33,257 nt of DNA from Aureococcus anophagefferens. Taxonomy: Eukaryota > Sar > Pelagophyceae > Pelagomonadales > Pelagomonadaceae. The DNA is taken from assembly GCF_000186865.1 (NCBI RefSeq), contig NW_008705575.1:194010-227266 (forward strand), in the 5' to 3' direction. Positions 17,762-27,889 of this stretch are shown piece by piece (the first letter of the stretch is position 1; each line of letters opens with the position of its first letter). Made by a program: the position numbers and the translations under genes. The notes below the pieces were generated by a model. That model made no database searches and was not told where the DNA came from. It saw only the letters and a program-made list of their open reading frames with translations.

Positions 17762-19234
17762 TTACGCGGCGGCCGCCGGCACGGGGACGCACGTGGGCTT
17801 GTGCTTGAGCCAGTGCTTCTTCTGGCAGTGGCGGGAGCAGTAGGACGCGGTCTTGCAGCGCGCGCAGCGGGACACGGTGACGCGGACGCTCGAGACCTCG
17901 CCGCACTGCGCGCACTTGAGCGTCGCGTCGCCCGCGCACAAGTCGCCGGCGAGGGCGTCGCCGAGCGCCGCGGCGACGGCCGCGCCGCCGGCCGCGGCCG
18001 CCGTGCCCGGTACGGCGCGCGACGCCTTGGCGATCTGCTCGTCGAAGACGAAGGACACGTACTCGAGCTGGCGCCGCTTCGCCTCGTCCATGCGGACGCC
18101 GAACTTCAGCTCGTGGTACGCGTTGGACCGGCGCGACGCCTGGGGCGCGTCGAGGTCCTGGCTGACCAGCTGCGCCGTCGTCGCCTTGTAGCCGTGCGTG
18201 ACCACCGAAAAGTCGCCGCCGTCGTTCTGAAAGAAGACGACGGCGTGGACGTCGCGCTGCCTCGGCTCGATCGGCAGCGGTAAGGGCGGGTCGACGAGCC
18301 CGGAAACGACCCAGCGCCGCGGCTTGTCCGGCGCCGCGTAGGCCTCGATCTCCGCCGCCTCGACGACGCGCAGGAAGTGGCGCGCGTCCCGCAGCGCCTG
18401 GGACCCGCCGAGCAGCGCCGCGTGGAACGTCGTCTCGGCCAGTAAATTCGGCCGCGCGTCTTTAACCTCCGGCTTGTACTCGTCGGGCAGCAGGTCGACG
18501 TGGGTCCGGATATCTTTATCGCAGGCGAACTGCTTCTCCGTCGCGAGCTTCTGGAGGTCCTTGAGGTGCTTGAGCTGGTCGCGGCAGTCCTCGAGCTCCT
18601 TCGCGCGGTCGAGCGCTTTGAACAAGACGCACGCCTCCTCCAGAGGCCGCACGGCCTCCTTGCGGAACTGGGGCAGCATCTGCGCCGCCTCGCCGAGCGT
18701 CTTGAGCTGCTGCGCGAGGGGGCCCTTCTTGCGGAGCTCGCGGAGCGTCGCGGCCGACGACCGGTGCTTCGAGAGGCACCGCCGGAGGCCGCCGTGGACC
18801 TCGGTCCGGAAGTCCTCGTCCCACTCCTCGAGGCCCCGCGACTCGCAGCGCGTCCGCGTCTTCACGTAGGCCACCGTGCCCTCGTGGCACAGCAGCTTCG
18901 CGCGCGCGAGGCGGATCGCCTCCGGCTCCTCGGTCCGCACGCCGGGCTTCGTGTAGCGGCGGTCGAGGCACGTCGTCAGCTTACCGAGGCACCCGTCGAC
19001 GAAGTCGAGGGACTCGGCGACGCGCACGAGCCGCTCGCAGGGGCCGTTGATCTTGTCCAAAATGGCCGTGACGTCGACGACGGACGCCTCGGCGCCGTCG
19101 GACGTGCGCTGGAGAAACTCCTCCATGGCCTTCTCGACGACGTCGACCTCGTAGGCGCCGAGGCCGCCGTCCGTGACCCCGCCGTACTTGCTGCCCATGC
19201 CGGCGTGGGGCACCTCCGCGAGCGACGGCGACAT
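17762..19234 (-). CDS. MYND zinc-finger protein
   Basis: The C-terminus holds a MYND-type finger: CAQCGEVSSVRVTVSRCARC, then KTASYCSRHCQKKHWLKHKP. MYND fingers bind proline-rich peptides in partner proteins. Upstream is a long helical region (LDKINGPCERLVRVAESLDF, then RELRKKGPLAQQLKTLGEAA and KELEDCRDQLKHLKDLQ) with coiled-coil character, then a beta-rich section around RRWVVSGLVDPPLPLPIEP and DVHAVVFFQNDGGDFSVVTH. I do not recognise the family beyond the finger. The start at 19234 (MSPSLAEVP) leaves 190 bases to the next gene; 19198 is possible. A longer open frame reaches 19543 but would overlap the opposite gene's 5' end. About 490 residues. Confidence 0.72.
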   Translation of the reverse strand: MSPSLAEVPHAGMGSKYGGVTDGGLGAYEVDVVEKAMEEFLQRTSDGAEASVVDVTAILDKINGPCERLVRVAESLDFVDGCLGKLTTCLDRRYTKPGVRTEEPEAIRLARAKLLCHEGTVAYVKTRTRCESRGLEEWDEDFRTEVHGGLRRCLSKHRSSAATLRELRKKGPLAQQLKTLGEAAQMLPQFRKEAVRPLEEACVLFKALDRAKELEDCRDQLKHLKDLQKLATEKQFACDKDIRTHVDLLPDEYKPEVKDARPNLLAETTFHAALLGGSQALRDARHFLRVVEAAEIEAYAAPDKPRRWVVSGLVDPPLPLPIEPRQRDVHAVVFFQNDGGDFSVVTHGYKATTAQLVSQDLDAPQASRRSNAYHELKFGVRMDEAKRRQLEYVSFVFDEQIAKASRAVPGTAAAAGGAAVAAALGDALAGDLCAGDATLKCAQCGEVSSVRVTVSRCARCKTASYCSRHCQKKHWLKHKPTCVPVPAAAA

Positions 19235-19424
19235 GTCCTCGGCCGTGGACGAAAGGCCTCGACTGGCGAGTTCGTGATGCACAGCAGTTCCAATCCTCAA
19301 AGATGTCGCGCTAATAAGTAACCCCGAGGCAGCGTAGTCAACCGCCACCGACCGGCGGTCATCGGCCGCGGTCGGTGGGTTTGGCGCGGGCCGCCCCCGG
19401 GCCCTAGCCGCCGCTCTCGAAACC

Positions 19425-21823
19425 ATGGGCGGCGCCGCGAGCGCCCAGGCCCAGGCGCCGCCGCACATGGAGACGCCGGCGCCGCCGTTCCCGCCGGCGC
19501 GCCTCGCCGAGAAGGGCCCGCCCGTCGGCGGCCTGCGGTCCATGAAGCGGCTCCGGCGGCTCCTCTACATCAAGGCCTACAACGCCAAGCCCGAGGGCAC
19601 GACCATCGACGAGCTCTTCCGGCGCTACCGGCGCGTCAACGCCGCGGGCGTCGGCGTGCTCGCGCGCGAGGACATCAAGGCCGCCATCGGCCTCACGGCG
19701 CCGTGGTTCGACGAGCTCCTGGCCCACTACACCTGCGGGGCGCTCGACGAGGTCGGCTTCGACCTCTTCGTCGACTTCCTCGCCACGGGCGCGCTGCCCC
19801 CGGCGCCGCCGGGCCGCCGCGGCGCCGCGGCGCCGCCGCCGAAGCTGCCCGCCGCGCGGCGCGCGGCGCCGGCCTCGCCGTCCAGGGCCGCGGCGCCGGC
19901 CTCGCCGTCCAAGGCGCCGCCGTCGCCGAAGCCCCGGCGCGCCCCCAGGACGCCGCCCGCGTCGCCGGGCGCGCCCGCGCCGCCGGGCGCCGCCGGGGCC
20001 CGGAGCCCTTTTGCGCCCGCGCCGCCGTCGCCGTCGTCGCTGCCGCCGCTGGAGACGGCGGCGGCGCCGGCGCCCGCCAAGTCCCTCTTCCGGGAGCCCG
20101 TCGCCGAGGCGCCGAGCCCCGTCGTCGCCGAGGCGCCGAGCCCCGTCGTCGCCGAGGCGCCGGGCGCCGCGCCGGTCCGCGCCGCGACGTCGGACGCGCT
20201 CGAGCCCGTCGACGAATGCGCGCTGGCCGTGCTCCCGGGCGACGCCGTCATCGCCGCGGGCGACCACCTGCGGTTCCGGCGGCCCGGCCCGGCGAAGCCC
20301 CTCTGGCGCAAGCGCGAGGTCGTCCTCCAGGAGCGCATCGTCCAGGGCAGGACAAGGGTGATTCAACGTCGCTTCAACGTGAGTGTTTCGCGCGCGCGCG
20401 TTTCGGAAACAGCATCCACGCTTCGAGACCGTTCCGAGAGATGATCGCTCGTCCAAAAATCAGCCGAAACGAGTGGAAAATGGCCGAGAGAGGAGCCTTT
20501 GAAGTTGGGAATTTCGCACTCTTGTCCTGCCCAGGCATCGTCCAGTACACGACCGTCGACGTCTCCGGCGCGGTCCAGGAGCTCGTCGAGACGGAGCGGT
20601 CGTCCACGGAGGTCGTGCACATGGAGTGCAAGGAGACGGGCGAGTTCGCGCACCGGGAGACGTCCGAGTACGAGCAGCTCGAGACCTTCAACGGCCAGGC
20701 CGTCGCGGAGAACCGCGGCAACGAGGAGTACTACCACCTCAAGTCCGCGGAGGACGAGGTCGAGTTCATGGAGTCGAACAACATGCCGAACCGGGCCGGC
20801 GCGCCCGGCGACGCGCCCCCGGGCACGCCCGGCGGCGCGCCCGGCGGCCGGCCGCACTCCGCGGGCACGCCCCACTCCCGGACCCCGCACGGCGCGCCGA
20901 GCCCCGCGTCCTACGACGCCATGCCCGAGGGCTGGAACCCGCCGCCCGTCGACGTCCCGGGCGTCGCCGTCGACGCTTCTGGCCAGGCCGTCTACGCCGA
21001 CACGGGCCTGCCGCTGTCGCCCGAGGACTTCGACATCTTCCAGCGCGCGGCCTTCGCGCAGCGCGAGGCCTACGCGGCCTACGCGGCGGAGCAGTACGCG
21101 CAGCAGCAGGCCTACGCGCGCCAGCAGTCGGGCGACTTCAGCGCGTCGCCGCCCGACGCGGCGAGCCCGGACGCGGCCTACGCGGCGGAGCAGTACGCGC
21201 AGCAGCGGGCCTACGCGCGCCAGCAGTCGGGCGACTTCGGCGCGGCGCCGCCCGACGCGGCGAGCCCGGGCGGCGCCGCGGCCGACGCGCGGGGCCCGTT
21301 CCCCGGCGCGCCCGGCTTCCCCCCCGGCTTCGCGCCCGGCTTCGCGCCGCCGCCGCCGCGCGAGTCCGCCGAGTTCGGCTTCGGAGGCGACGAGCCGCCG
21401 CGCTTCGCCGGCGACCTTGACGACGTCTTCGGCGCGCCGCCCGCGCGGCCGCGCGCGCCGCCGCGCCGCGCCGCGCCGGACCCGGACGACTACCTCGACG
21501 ACGCGTCCTTCGCGGGCTACGCGCGGCCCGGCGCGGGCTTCGACGGCGGCGGCGACGGCGTGTTGCGCTTCCACGACGACGACGATCTGGAGGACGACCT
21601 CGAGCTGGACCGCGCGCTCGACGGCGGCTCGCCCGACGGCCGCGACCGCCGCGCGGCGACGGCGACGACGGAGACGTACAGCGCGGAGCTGCCCCAGCAC
21701 CACACGGCCTCCGCGGAGACGCTGGGCACCGTCGGCGACCTGCCGCCGCCCCTCGCCAAGGTTTCGGGCGACGGCGGCGCGCCCGCGCCGCTGTCGACGC
21801 CCGTGGACGCGGACCTCGACTAG
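19425..21823 (+). CDS. Putative myristoylated protein with disordered repeats, function unknown
   Basis: The N-terminus MGGAAS fits an N-myristoylation site. Residues about 40-120 (LRRLLYIKAYNAKPEGTTID, then AAGVGVLAREDIKAAIG) look like a degenerate EF-hand or helical domain. A Pro/Ala/Ser-rich linker follows, then a conserved-looking block LWRKREVVLQERIVQYTTVD, TEVVHMECKETGEFAHRETS, EYEQLETFNG, and EEYYHLKSAEDEVEFMESNN. I feel this block is shared with proteins of other protists but cannot name the family. The rest is disordered, with two 33-residue repeats and acidic runs. The family A introner at 20343 interrupts the conserved block. Removing 20335-20534 (GC donor) restores QERIVQYTT exactly and joins the two frames. 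Confidence 0.7.
20343..20534 (+). mobile_element. Introner, family A, reversed, GC donor
   Basis: 192 bp from CAGGGCAGG to CCTGCCCAG between duplications GCATCGTC (20335-20342, 20535-20542). The core is reversed relative to the gene. The upstream frame is 0 and the downstream frame 2 (mod 3), so the intron must be 2 mod 3 in length. 20335-20534 (200) fits and starts with GC. The nearest GT (20340) gives 195 and breaks the frame. So this is a GC-AG intron. Confidence 0.94.
21077..21274 (+). repeat. Two 99-bp tandem repeats (33 residues each)
   Basis: The unit starting GCCTACGCGGCGGAGCAG at 21077 recurs at 21176. Each encodes AYAAEQYAQQ, AYARQQSGDF and PPDAASP. The copies are nearly identical, so the expansion is recent. 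A smaller 21-base repeat encodes VAEAPSP at about 20101-20165. Confidence 0.85.
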
Positions 21824-21857
21824 GGAGCCCCGTAAGTAGTCCTCACCCCCTCTAGAC

Positions 21858-24800
21858 CTAGGCGCCGTCGAACGCGGCGGCGAAGTCGTCGTCCTCCGGG
21901 TCGTCGTCGAGCCCCGCGACGCCGAGTGAGGCCATCGCTGCGTCGCCATCGCCGAAAGTTTCGCCGCCGTCGCCGTCCATGGTCGCGTCGCCGTCGCGGC
22001 GCGCGACGGCCTCGACGCGGCCGTCCTCGATCTCGCCGAGCTCGTCGTCGGACGCGCCGCGCGCGGGCGACGCGGGCGACGCCGGCGGCTCCAAAGCGCG
22101 GTCGTCGAGGCCGCGGTCGTCGTTCTCGGGCGCGAGGGGCTCGTCGCGGACGCGCGCGAACCGCTCTCGAACAAAGTCCAGCGGCCGCGCCGCCTCCCGG
22201 ACGTCGCGGCGCGCGTAGAAGAGGACGTAGGCCGCCGGGTCGTCGCACACGTCCCCGATCTCCAGCGCCTCGACGCGGCGGTCGTCGAACTCGAGCCACC
22301 CGCGGCCGTCCAACCGCCGCGCCGCGCAGGTGTAGTGGCCGTGCTCCAGCCCCCCAAAGTGGTTCACGACGGCCACGAGGTCGTAGGACGGGCCGGGCCC
22401 GTCGCGCGCGCCGTCGAGGAACCTGTGTGGAATTCAACCACTGGTTTGGGTGGTCCTGACCAAACTTCAGAATTCTCTAGCTCGGTCGAATCGAAGTCGA
22501 TTCGGCTGATTTTTGGACGAATCGAGTGCTCTCGTCGAGTTCTCGAAGCACAGCCGAAGAGATTGCGTCGAAAATGTCGCATACGCTCACATTGAAGTCG
22601 GGTTGAAGATTTGAATTCCACACAGCGAGGAACGTCGACAGCTCCAACCCGTCCACCGGGAACGCGACGCGGTCGCTCAGCTTGCGGCGCCGCCCCCGCT
22701 CCGTGACGAAGAAGCGCTTGAGCACGAGCGCGAGCACGGGCGGCGCGCGCCAGAGGGACACGCGGGACGTGTGCGCCGCCTCGGCGTACTCGCCGCCGTT
22801 GCGCCGCGTCTCGGCCTGTGTGGAAACCAAATCTTCAACCCGACTTCAGTGTTAGCGTAATCGAACATTTCGACGCAATCTCTTCGGCTGTGCCTCGAGA
22901 ACTCGAGGAGAGGAACCGATTCGTCCAAAAATCAGCCGAATCGACTTCGATTTGACCGAGATAGAGAGGTTTGAAGTTTGGTCAGGACCCCCTGAACCAG
23001 TGGTTGGTTTCCACACTGGTCTCCGCGGCCGAGTACTTGGTCACCGTCTCCGGCGCGCCCACGGCCGCCAGGCACGCTTCCAAAGCAATGGGCGGCGGCG
23101 GCGGCGCCGGCGCGCAGGACGTGTGGACGAGCGCGTGGCGCAACGCGCGGTCGTTGAAGCGGCGACGTAAAGATGTAGGAACGTCCGCCGCGAACCGCAC
23201 GCCCTCGAGACACCGCGCGTCGTCGCACAATACGCGGCCGTCGTCGGGCACGAGGCGCCCGCCGTCCGGCAGCAGCATCTCCGACCCGGCGAGCGTGCCC
23301 GCCGCTAAGCGCTCGCGGTCGCTGCCGCGGCTCGCGAAGGCCCGTAAAGCGAACGGCGGGCCCGAGCCGTCGCGGGGGACCGAGTCGCAGAAGGGCGCGA
23401 GCTGCTCCCAGACGACGCGGTACAGGTCCGCGCCCGTCGTCTCGTGTTCGACGATGCGGATCACGAAGGGGTCGCCGAAGAAGCGGAGGCGGCTCGGGTC
23501 CGAGAAGTAGCGCTCCGCGACGTCCAAGGTCCGCAGCGCCACGGTGCACAAGGCCGCGGGCGGGATCGGCCGCGCGGCGTCGACGAGGGGCGGCACCTCG
23601 TAGATATCTAAACGGTGCGCGCAGTGCGTCGCGAAGACGGCGGCGAGCGCGGGCTCCCGCAGCCCCGCGCGCGGCGACAGCAGGTGCGCGGCCGCGTCGA
23701 GCGCGCGTTCCGTCGCCGACGGCCGCGGCCCCAGACAGGGCAGCATGGCCACGAGATTCGACGCGTCCCCACCAAAGGCCGCGAGCTCGGGCTCGTCGTC
23801 GAAGTTCTCCAGCGTCGGCGCGTGCTCCAGGGTCCGCGAGCTCAGCGGCAGCGCCGCGGCGGCTTCCAGCACGTCGCCGACGGCCGCGTCCGCCGGCACG
23901 GGCACGACCGCGTCCACGGGCCAGCAGCGCTGGCGCGCGAAGCGCAACCGCACGCGCACGCGGACCGTCTCCTCGCCGCGCGCCGCCGAGTCGGCGTCGA
24001 AGAGGGGCACGGCCAGCGACGAGAACGCGTCGAAGCCCACGGACCTGTGTGGAATTCAACCGCTGGTTTGGGTGGTCCTGACCAAACTTTGAAATTCTCT
24101 AGCTCGATCAAATCGAAGTCGATTTGGTTGATTTTTGGATGAATCGATTGCTCTCGTCGAGTTCTCGAAGCACAGCTGAAGAGCTTGCGTCGAAACTGTC
24201 GCATAGGCGCACATTGAAGTCGGGTTGAAGATTTGAATTCCACACAGCCACGGACTTTTCGACGTCGTTCGCGTCGCAGACGAGCTCGCGCCGCGTCTGC
24301 CCCCCGAAGAGCGCCGTCACGGGGTGGTCCTCGCGCAGCTCGGCGTGGTTCCGCCAGCACTCGGCGGCGACGTCGACCTGGACGCGCGGGTCCGCCGGGA
24401 AGGGGCTCTCCGCGTCGCCCGCGACGTCCGGATTTTCCACGTACGGCTTGTCCTCGACGCGGTTCAGGTCCTCGCCCAGACCTTCCAGGAGCTGCTGGAG
24501 GAACTCCGACGCGTCCTGCTGGCCGAAGCCCGCGAAGGTGTCGTTCCAGTCGCCCAGCGTCCGCTTGAAGGTGTCCGGCGTCACCGCTTCCTCGGACTCG
24601 TCGAGCTCGCCGAGGAGTTCGCCGAACGCGGTCGCGAGCGCGCCCCGCGCGCCGAACTTCGACCGCGTGTTGATGTCGTAGCGGAACTCGCCGGACGCGA
24701 AGTAGGCCCGCAGCGGCGGCACGTGCGCTAAAGCTTGCAACACCGAGTTCATGTAGCACGTGTTGCCGAGATTCCGCAGGCCGACCTCGCCGACGCGCGC

Positions 24801-27666
24801 GTCGCCGTCCAGATCCGGCCGCAGCCCCCCGACGGGCCGCGCGGGCGCCGCGACCTCTGTGTGTGTTTCACCACCATCCTCGGGCTCATCACCACCATCA
24901 TCAAAGAGCAATTCGATGGTGACGTCCACCGGCGCCTCGTCGCCGTCGCCCGGCTGCGACGCGTCCATGAGGCCTGGGCAGGAAAAGGGTGATTCAACGT
25001 CGCTTCAACGTGGGTATTCCGCGCGCGCGCGTTACGAAAAACACATCCACGCTTCGAGACCGTCCCGAGAGATGATCGCTCGTCCAAAAATCAGCCGAAA
25101 CGAGTGGAAAACGGCCGAGATCGGAGCCTTTGAAGTTGGGAATTTCGCTCTCTTGTCCTGCCCTGCATCAGACAGGAGCAGGGCCGCGTCCAGGCGTCGG
25201 CGTGGCGCCCCCGCGAGCCGCCGTACATGGCGGAGAAGGGCGGGCCGTCGTAGAGCGGCTGGAGCCGCGGCTCGCCGACGACCGTCGCGGCCTCGGACGG
25301 CGGCTGGCGAGGCTCCGGCGCCGCGTCGCGCCGCACCGCGCGCACTCTTAACCGCCGCGGCGGGCTGCCGCTCCGCAGCAGGGGGCCCCGGCCCGCGTGG
25401 AGCTCCAGCGCCCGGTGCGCGCGCGCCGCGACGACGTGCACAGGCTCGTGCCGCAGCACGGGCACCACCACCGCGCGGTCCGCCGCGCGCCGCGCCAGGC
25501 ACCGCGCCGCGTGCGCCTCGAAGGACGGCCGCCCCCGCTCGTCGACGGCGACGCGCCGCGCCACGGGCGCGCCCCGCTCGCCGTGCCAGCGCCGCAGCGC
25601 CAGGTAGAGCTGCGGCGGCACGAAGACGAAGTCCTCGTCGTAGGCGACGTCGCGCCGCAGCGCCCGGAGCAGCGCGCCCGCGCCGCCGTCGTCCTGGCGG
25701 CCGTCCTGGTCGCAGAGCACGACGTCGTCGCGGGGCTGGCTGCAGACGTCGCGCGCGCGCAATAAGTAGGACGCGTCGATGGGCGCCGGCCGCGGGGACG
25801 CGCAGTCCGGCGGGCCCGGCGCGCCCGCCTGGGCCGCGCCGTCGACGCCCGCGTCGCGCGCGGCGCGCTCCTCGGCCCAGCGGTTCCAGCCCACGAGCCA
25901 GCCCTTGGGCAGCACGACCCACGTGTCCCCCGGCACGCACGTCTCCGCGGACAGCGTGAGCGACACGTAGGGCGACACGACCCTCAGCTCCGCGGCGCCG
26001 TCCGCGGGCCGCGCGACGCCCAGGCGCACGTAGAGCGCGTCCTCGACGCAGGCCCGGAGCACGCCCGCGCGCACGCCCACGCGCGCGCACAGGTCCGCCT
26101 CGCGCGCCTCGGACGACCGCGTCACGGGGCCGCAGCAGCACCGGAAGACGGCCTCGAAGGCCTCGCGGTGCGCGACGCCGCTCCGGTTCGCGTCCAACAC
26201 GGCGAACAGGCGCCGGCAGTGGAGCGTCGACACCCATACGCCGCGCACCGGCGCCTCGAGTCGCGGCCGGTCCCGCAATCTTTCGCCGGAGAAGCAGTCG
26301 ACGACGGTCGCCAGGTCCACGGCGCCGCTCGACGAGTGCTCCTGGAGCTTGCCGAAGAGCGCCGCCGCGAGCTCGCCGTCGAGGGGCCGCTCGGCCTCGG
26401 AGCTCGCGCGGCGCCGCCGCCGCGGCGGCGGCGACCCCAAACCCCGGTCGTCAGCCGTCGAGGCGGAAGCCGCCCGGCAGCTCCGGCGGCGACCGCATCA
26501 AGTCGTCGCGCGCGGGCCGCGGCGTCGCCGGCAGGCCCAGCGCCGCGGAGCTTCGATGGAGCGCCGCGTACGCGTCGTCGGGCGCCGGCGGCGCCGGTCG
26601 CCGCGGCGGCGTCCGCGGCGCGCCGTCCGGCGACGGCCGCGTCGCCGACGACGGCGCCGCGCTGTAGGCCCCCGGGTCCTCGGCGCCCTCCGCCGGCGGC
26701 CGCGGCGGCGTCGCCGCGGGCGCGCCGTCGCCCGGCGGCTCCGGCGGCGCCTCCGGTAAAGCGCCGGGCGCCCAGCCGTCGAGCGCCGCCACGACGAAGG
26801 CGCAGAGCTGGTCGCGCACGGACGCCAGCAGCAGCTCGTGGGCCTCGGACCGCTCGCGCCGCCGCGCGAGGTTCCGCCGGCCGTCCAAACGCTCCGTGAA
26901 GTCCGCGTCGGAATCGCCGAGCCCGTCCGACTCGTCGTCGTCGTCGCGCCGCACGGGCTCGCGGCTCGGCCGCAACAGCGCCGCCACGCGGATCTCGTCG
27001 CGCGAGGTCGCCAGCCCCACGGCGTCGACCAAATCCGCGGTCCGCAGGTGCGCGCGCTCTCCCGAAACGCCCCGCGGCGCCGAGTCGGGCCGCGGCGGGC
27101 CGTAGAGCCCCTCGTCGTCGCTCTCGCTCTCGTCGTCGAGGCCCGCGCCCAGCGCGTCCTCGCGCACGGCCCGCAGCAGCGCGACGACGGCCCGCGGCGT
27201 GCAGTACACCCCGCCCGAGCCGCCGTAGTAGCCCCGCCGCCCGTCGTCGCGCGGCGGCGTCGCGCGCGCGGCGACGAGCATGGCCAGCCGCAGCTTGTCC
27301 TCGTCGCGGCCGCAGCGCGCGATAGCTAAAGCCTCGACGAAGCGCTCCTCGTCGATGGACCAGCGGTCGTGGCTCAGCGCCTGCCACAGCGCCGTCGCTA
27401 GGCGCCGGCTCAGCTGCGGCGCGACCTCGCCCAGGAAGTCCTCCGTGAAGGCCTTCTCGGACAGGGACCGCGCCCGCCGGTAGCCGTAGCCGTCGACGTG
27501 CGCGACGCGCGCTGCGGGGGGGCGGGACGTTCGTGGTTGGGGACAGGGGGCGAGAGAAAAGGGGTGGGAACGAGGGCGGGGTCGCGCGGAGAACGTTCTG
27601 GCGCGGCGGCGCGCCGAAGCCCTCGCGCACGGCCTGCTCGTCGGCGGCGCTGAGCAGGTGCGCCAT
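21858..27666 (-). CDS. USP32-like ubiquitin-specific protease
   Basis: A deubiquitinase of the EF-hand plus DUSP plus UCH type, as in USP32. From 27666: MAHLLSAADEQ, an EF-hand-like region (AFTEDFLGEVAPQLSRRLAT, then RRLFAVLDANRSGVAHREAF near 26190), a DUSP segment (DTWVVLPKGWLVGWNRWAEE, about 25890), then the catalytic Cys box NLGNTCYMNS with TGC at 24756-24758, QQDASEFLQQLLEGL, the RFF strand of the second half (LALVLKRFFVTE), and the His box GGLEHGHYTC with CAC at 22335-22337, ending YVLFYARRD plus an acidic tail. Introns: about 27512-27594 (phase unresolved), 26403-26493 (91 bases, joins LMR to SEAERPL), one family A introner and three family B. About 1,600 residues. The TGA at 26451 falls inside the 91-base intron. 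Confidence 0.85.
22423..22625 (-). mobile_element. Introner, family B, in USP32-like gene
   Basis: 203 bp, CTGTGTGG to CCACACAG at both ends, with perfect duplications CGAGGAAC (22415-22422, 22626-22633). The core is reversed relative to the gene. The frame-keeping intron is 22423-22621, producing FLAVFLDG where the empty site would read FLDG. Confidence 0.94.
22816..23018 (-). mobile_element. Introner, family B, in USP32-like gene
   Basis: 203 bp. Duplications GTCTCGGC (22808-22815) and GTCTCCGC (23019-23026) match at 7 of 8. The gene-5' end reads CAGTGTGG, one change from CTGTGTGG. Intron 22816-23014 keeps the frame (ETS joined to AETRR). Core orientation matches the gene. Confidence 0.93.
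24045..24247 (-). mobile_element. Introner, family B, in USP32-like gene
   Basis: 203 bp with perfect terminal repeats and duplications CCACGGAC (24037-24044, 24248-24255). Intron 24045-24243. Spliced reading is EKSVAVSVGFDAF, against EKSVGFDAF for the empty site, four codons more. The core is reversed relative to the gene. Confidence 0.94.
24974..25165 (-). mobile_element. Introner, family A, in USP32-like gene
   Basis: 192 bp. On the gene strand the upstream duplication is GTCTGATG and the downstream one GCCTCATG, differing at two positions. Intron 24974-25173 (200 bases) uses the GT. Both copies read as Cys-Leu-Met codons, so the differences are silent. It joins RPCSC to LMDASQPG. Core orientation matches the gene. 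Confidence 0.92.
26403..26493 (-). other. Spliceosomal intron in USP32-like gene
   Basis: GT at 26493 and AG at 26403 on the minus strand, 91 bases, phase 2. It links DDLMR to SEAERPLDGELA and bypasses an in-frame TGA. Confidence 0.6.
27512..27594 (-). other. Spliceosomal intron with pyrimidine tract in USP32-like gene
   Basis: From GTTCTCCGCG at 27594 to CCCCCCGCAG at 27512, with a long C/T tract before the acceptor, the best classical intron in the window. This acceptor breaks the frame by one. AG sites within the following SLSEKAF codons would keep it. Confidence 0.5.
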
Positions 27667-27889
27667 GGTCGCCCGCCGCGGGTCGGCCGCGCCAGCCACA
27701 CGCGAGGAGGCACAGGCCCAGCTCTTGAAAATCGACCCGCTCTCCTTGGCATCCGACGCCCCGCGCCGATCCCCGGCCAACTCGACAGCGTGCACGCCGA
27801 TGCCTCGGCATATAGGAAATGAGCCGTGGCCGTAAGAATTGCCCAACGTTCGGCGCCCCGCTCGGACGCCCGCACCAACCGGCAACGTG

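Noticed and set aside
17762..19543. Extending the MYND gene to the ATG at 19543
   Set aside because: It would overlap the start of the gene at 19425 on the other strand, and the added residues are low-complexity. 19234 leaves a normal spacer.
24749..24968. A separate gene beginning at the ATG at 24968 (MDASQPGD)
   Set aside because: The ATG lies in the exon-side target duplication of a family A introner. Splicing joins it in frame to the DUSP-bearing exon, and EF-hand, DUSP and UCH together match the USP32 layout.
26403..26493. TGA at 26451 as a gene end or a second selenocysteine
   Set aside because: A 91-base GT-AG intron covering it joins both frames, no enzyme cysteine position is involved, and the following frame has no ATG start.
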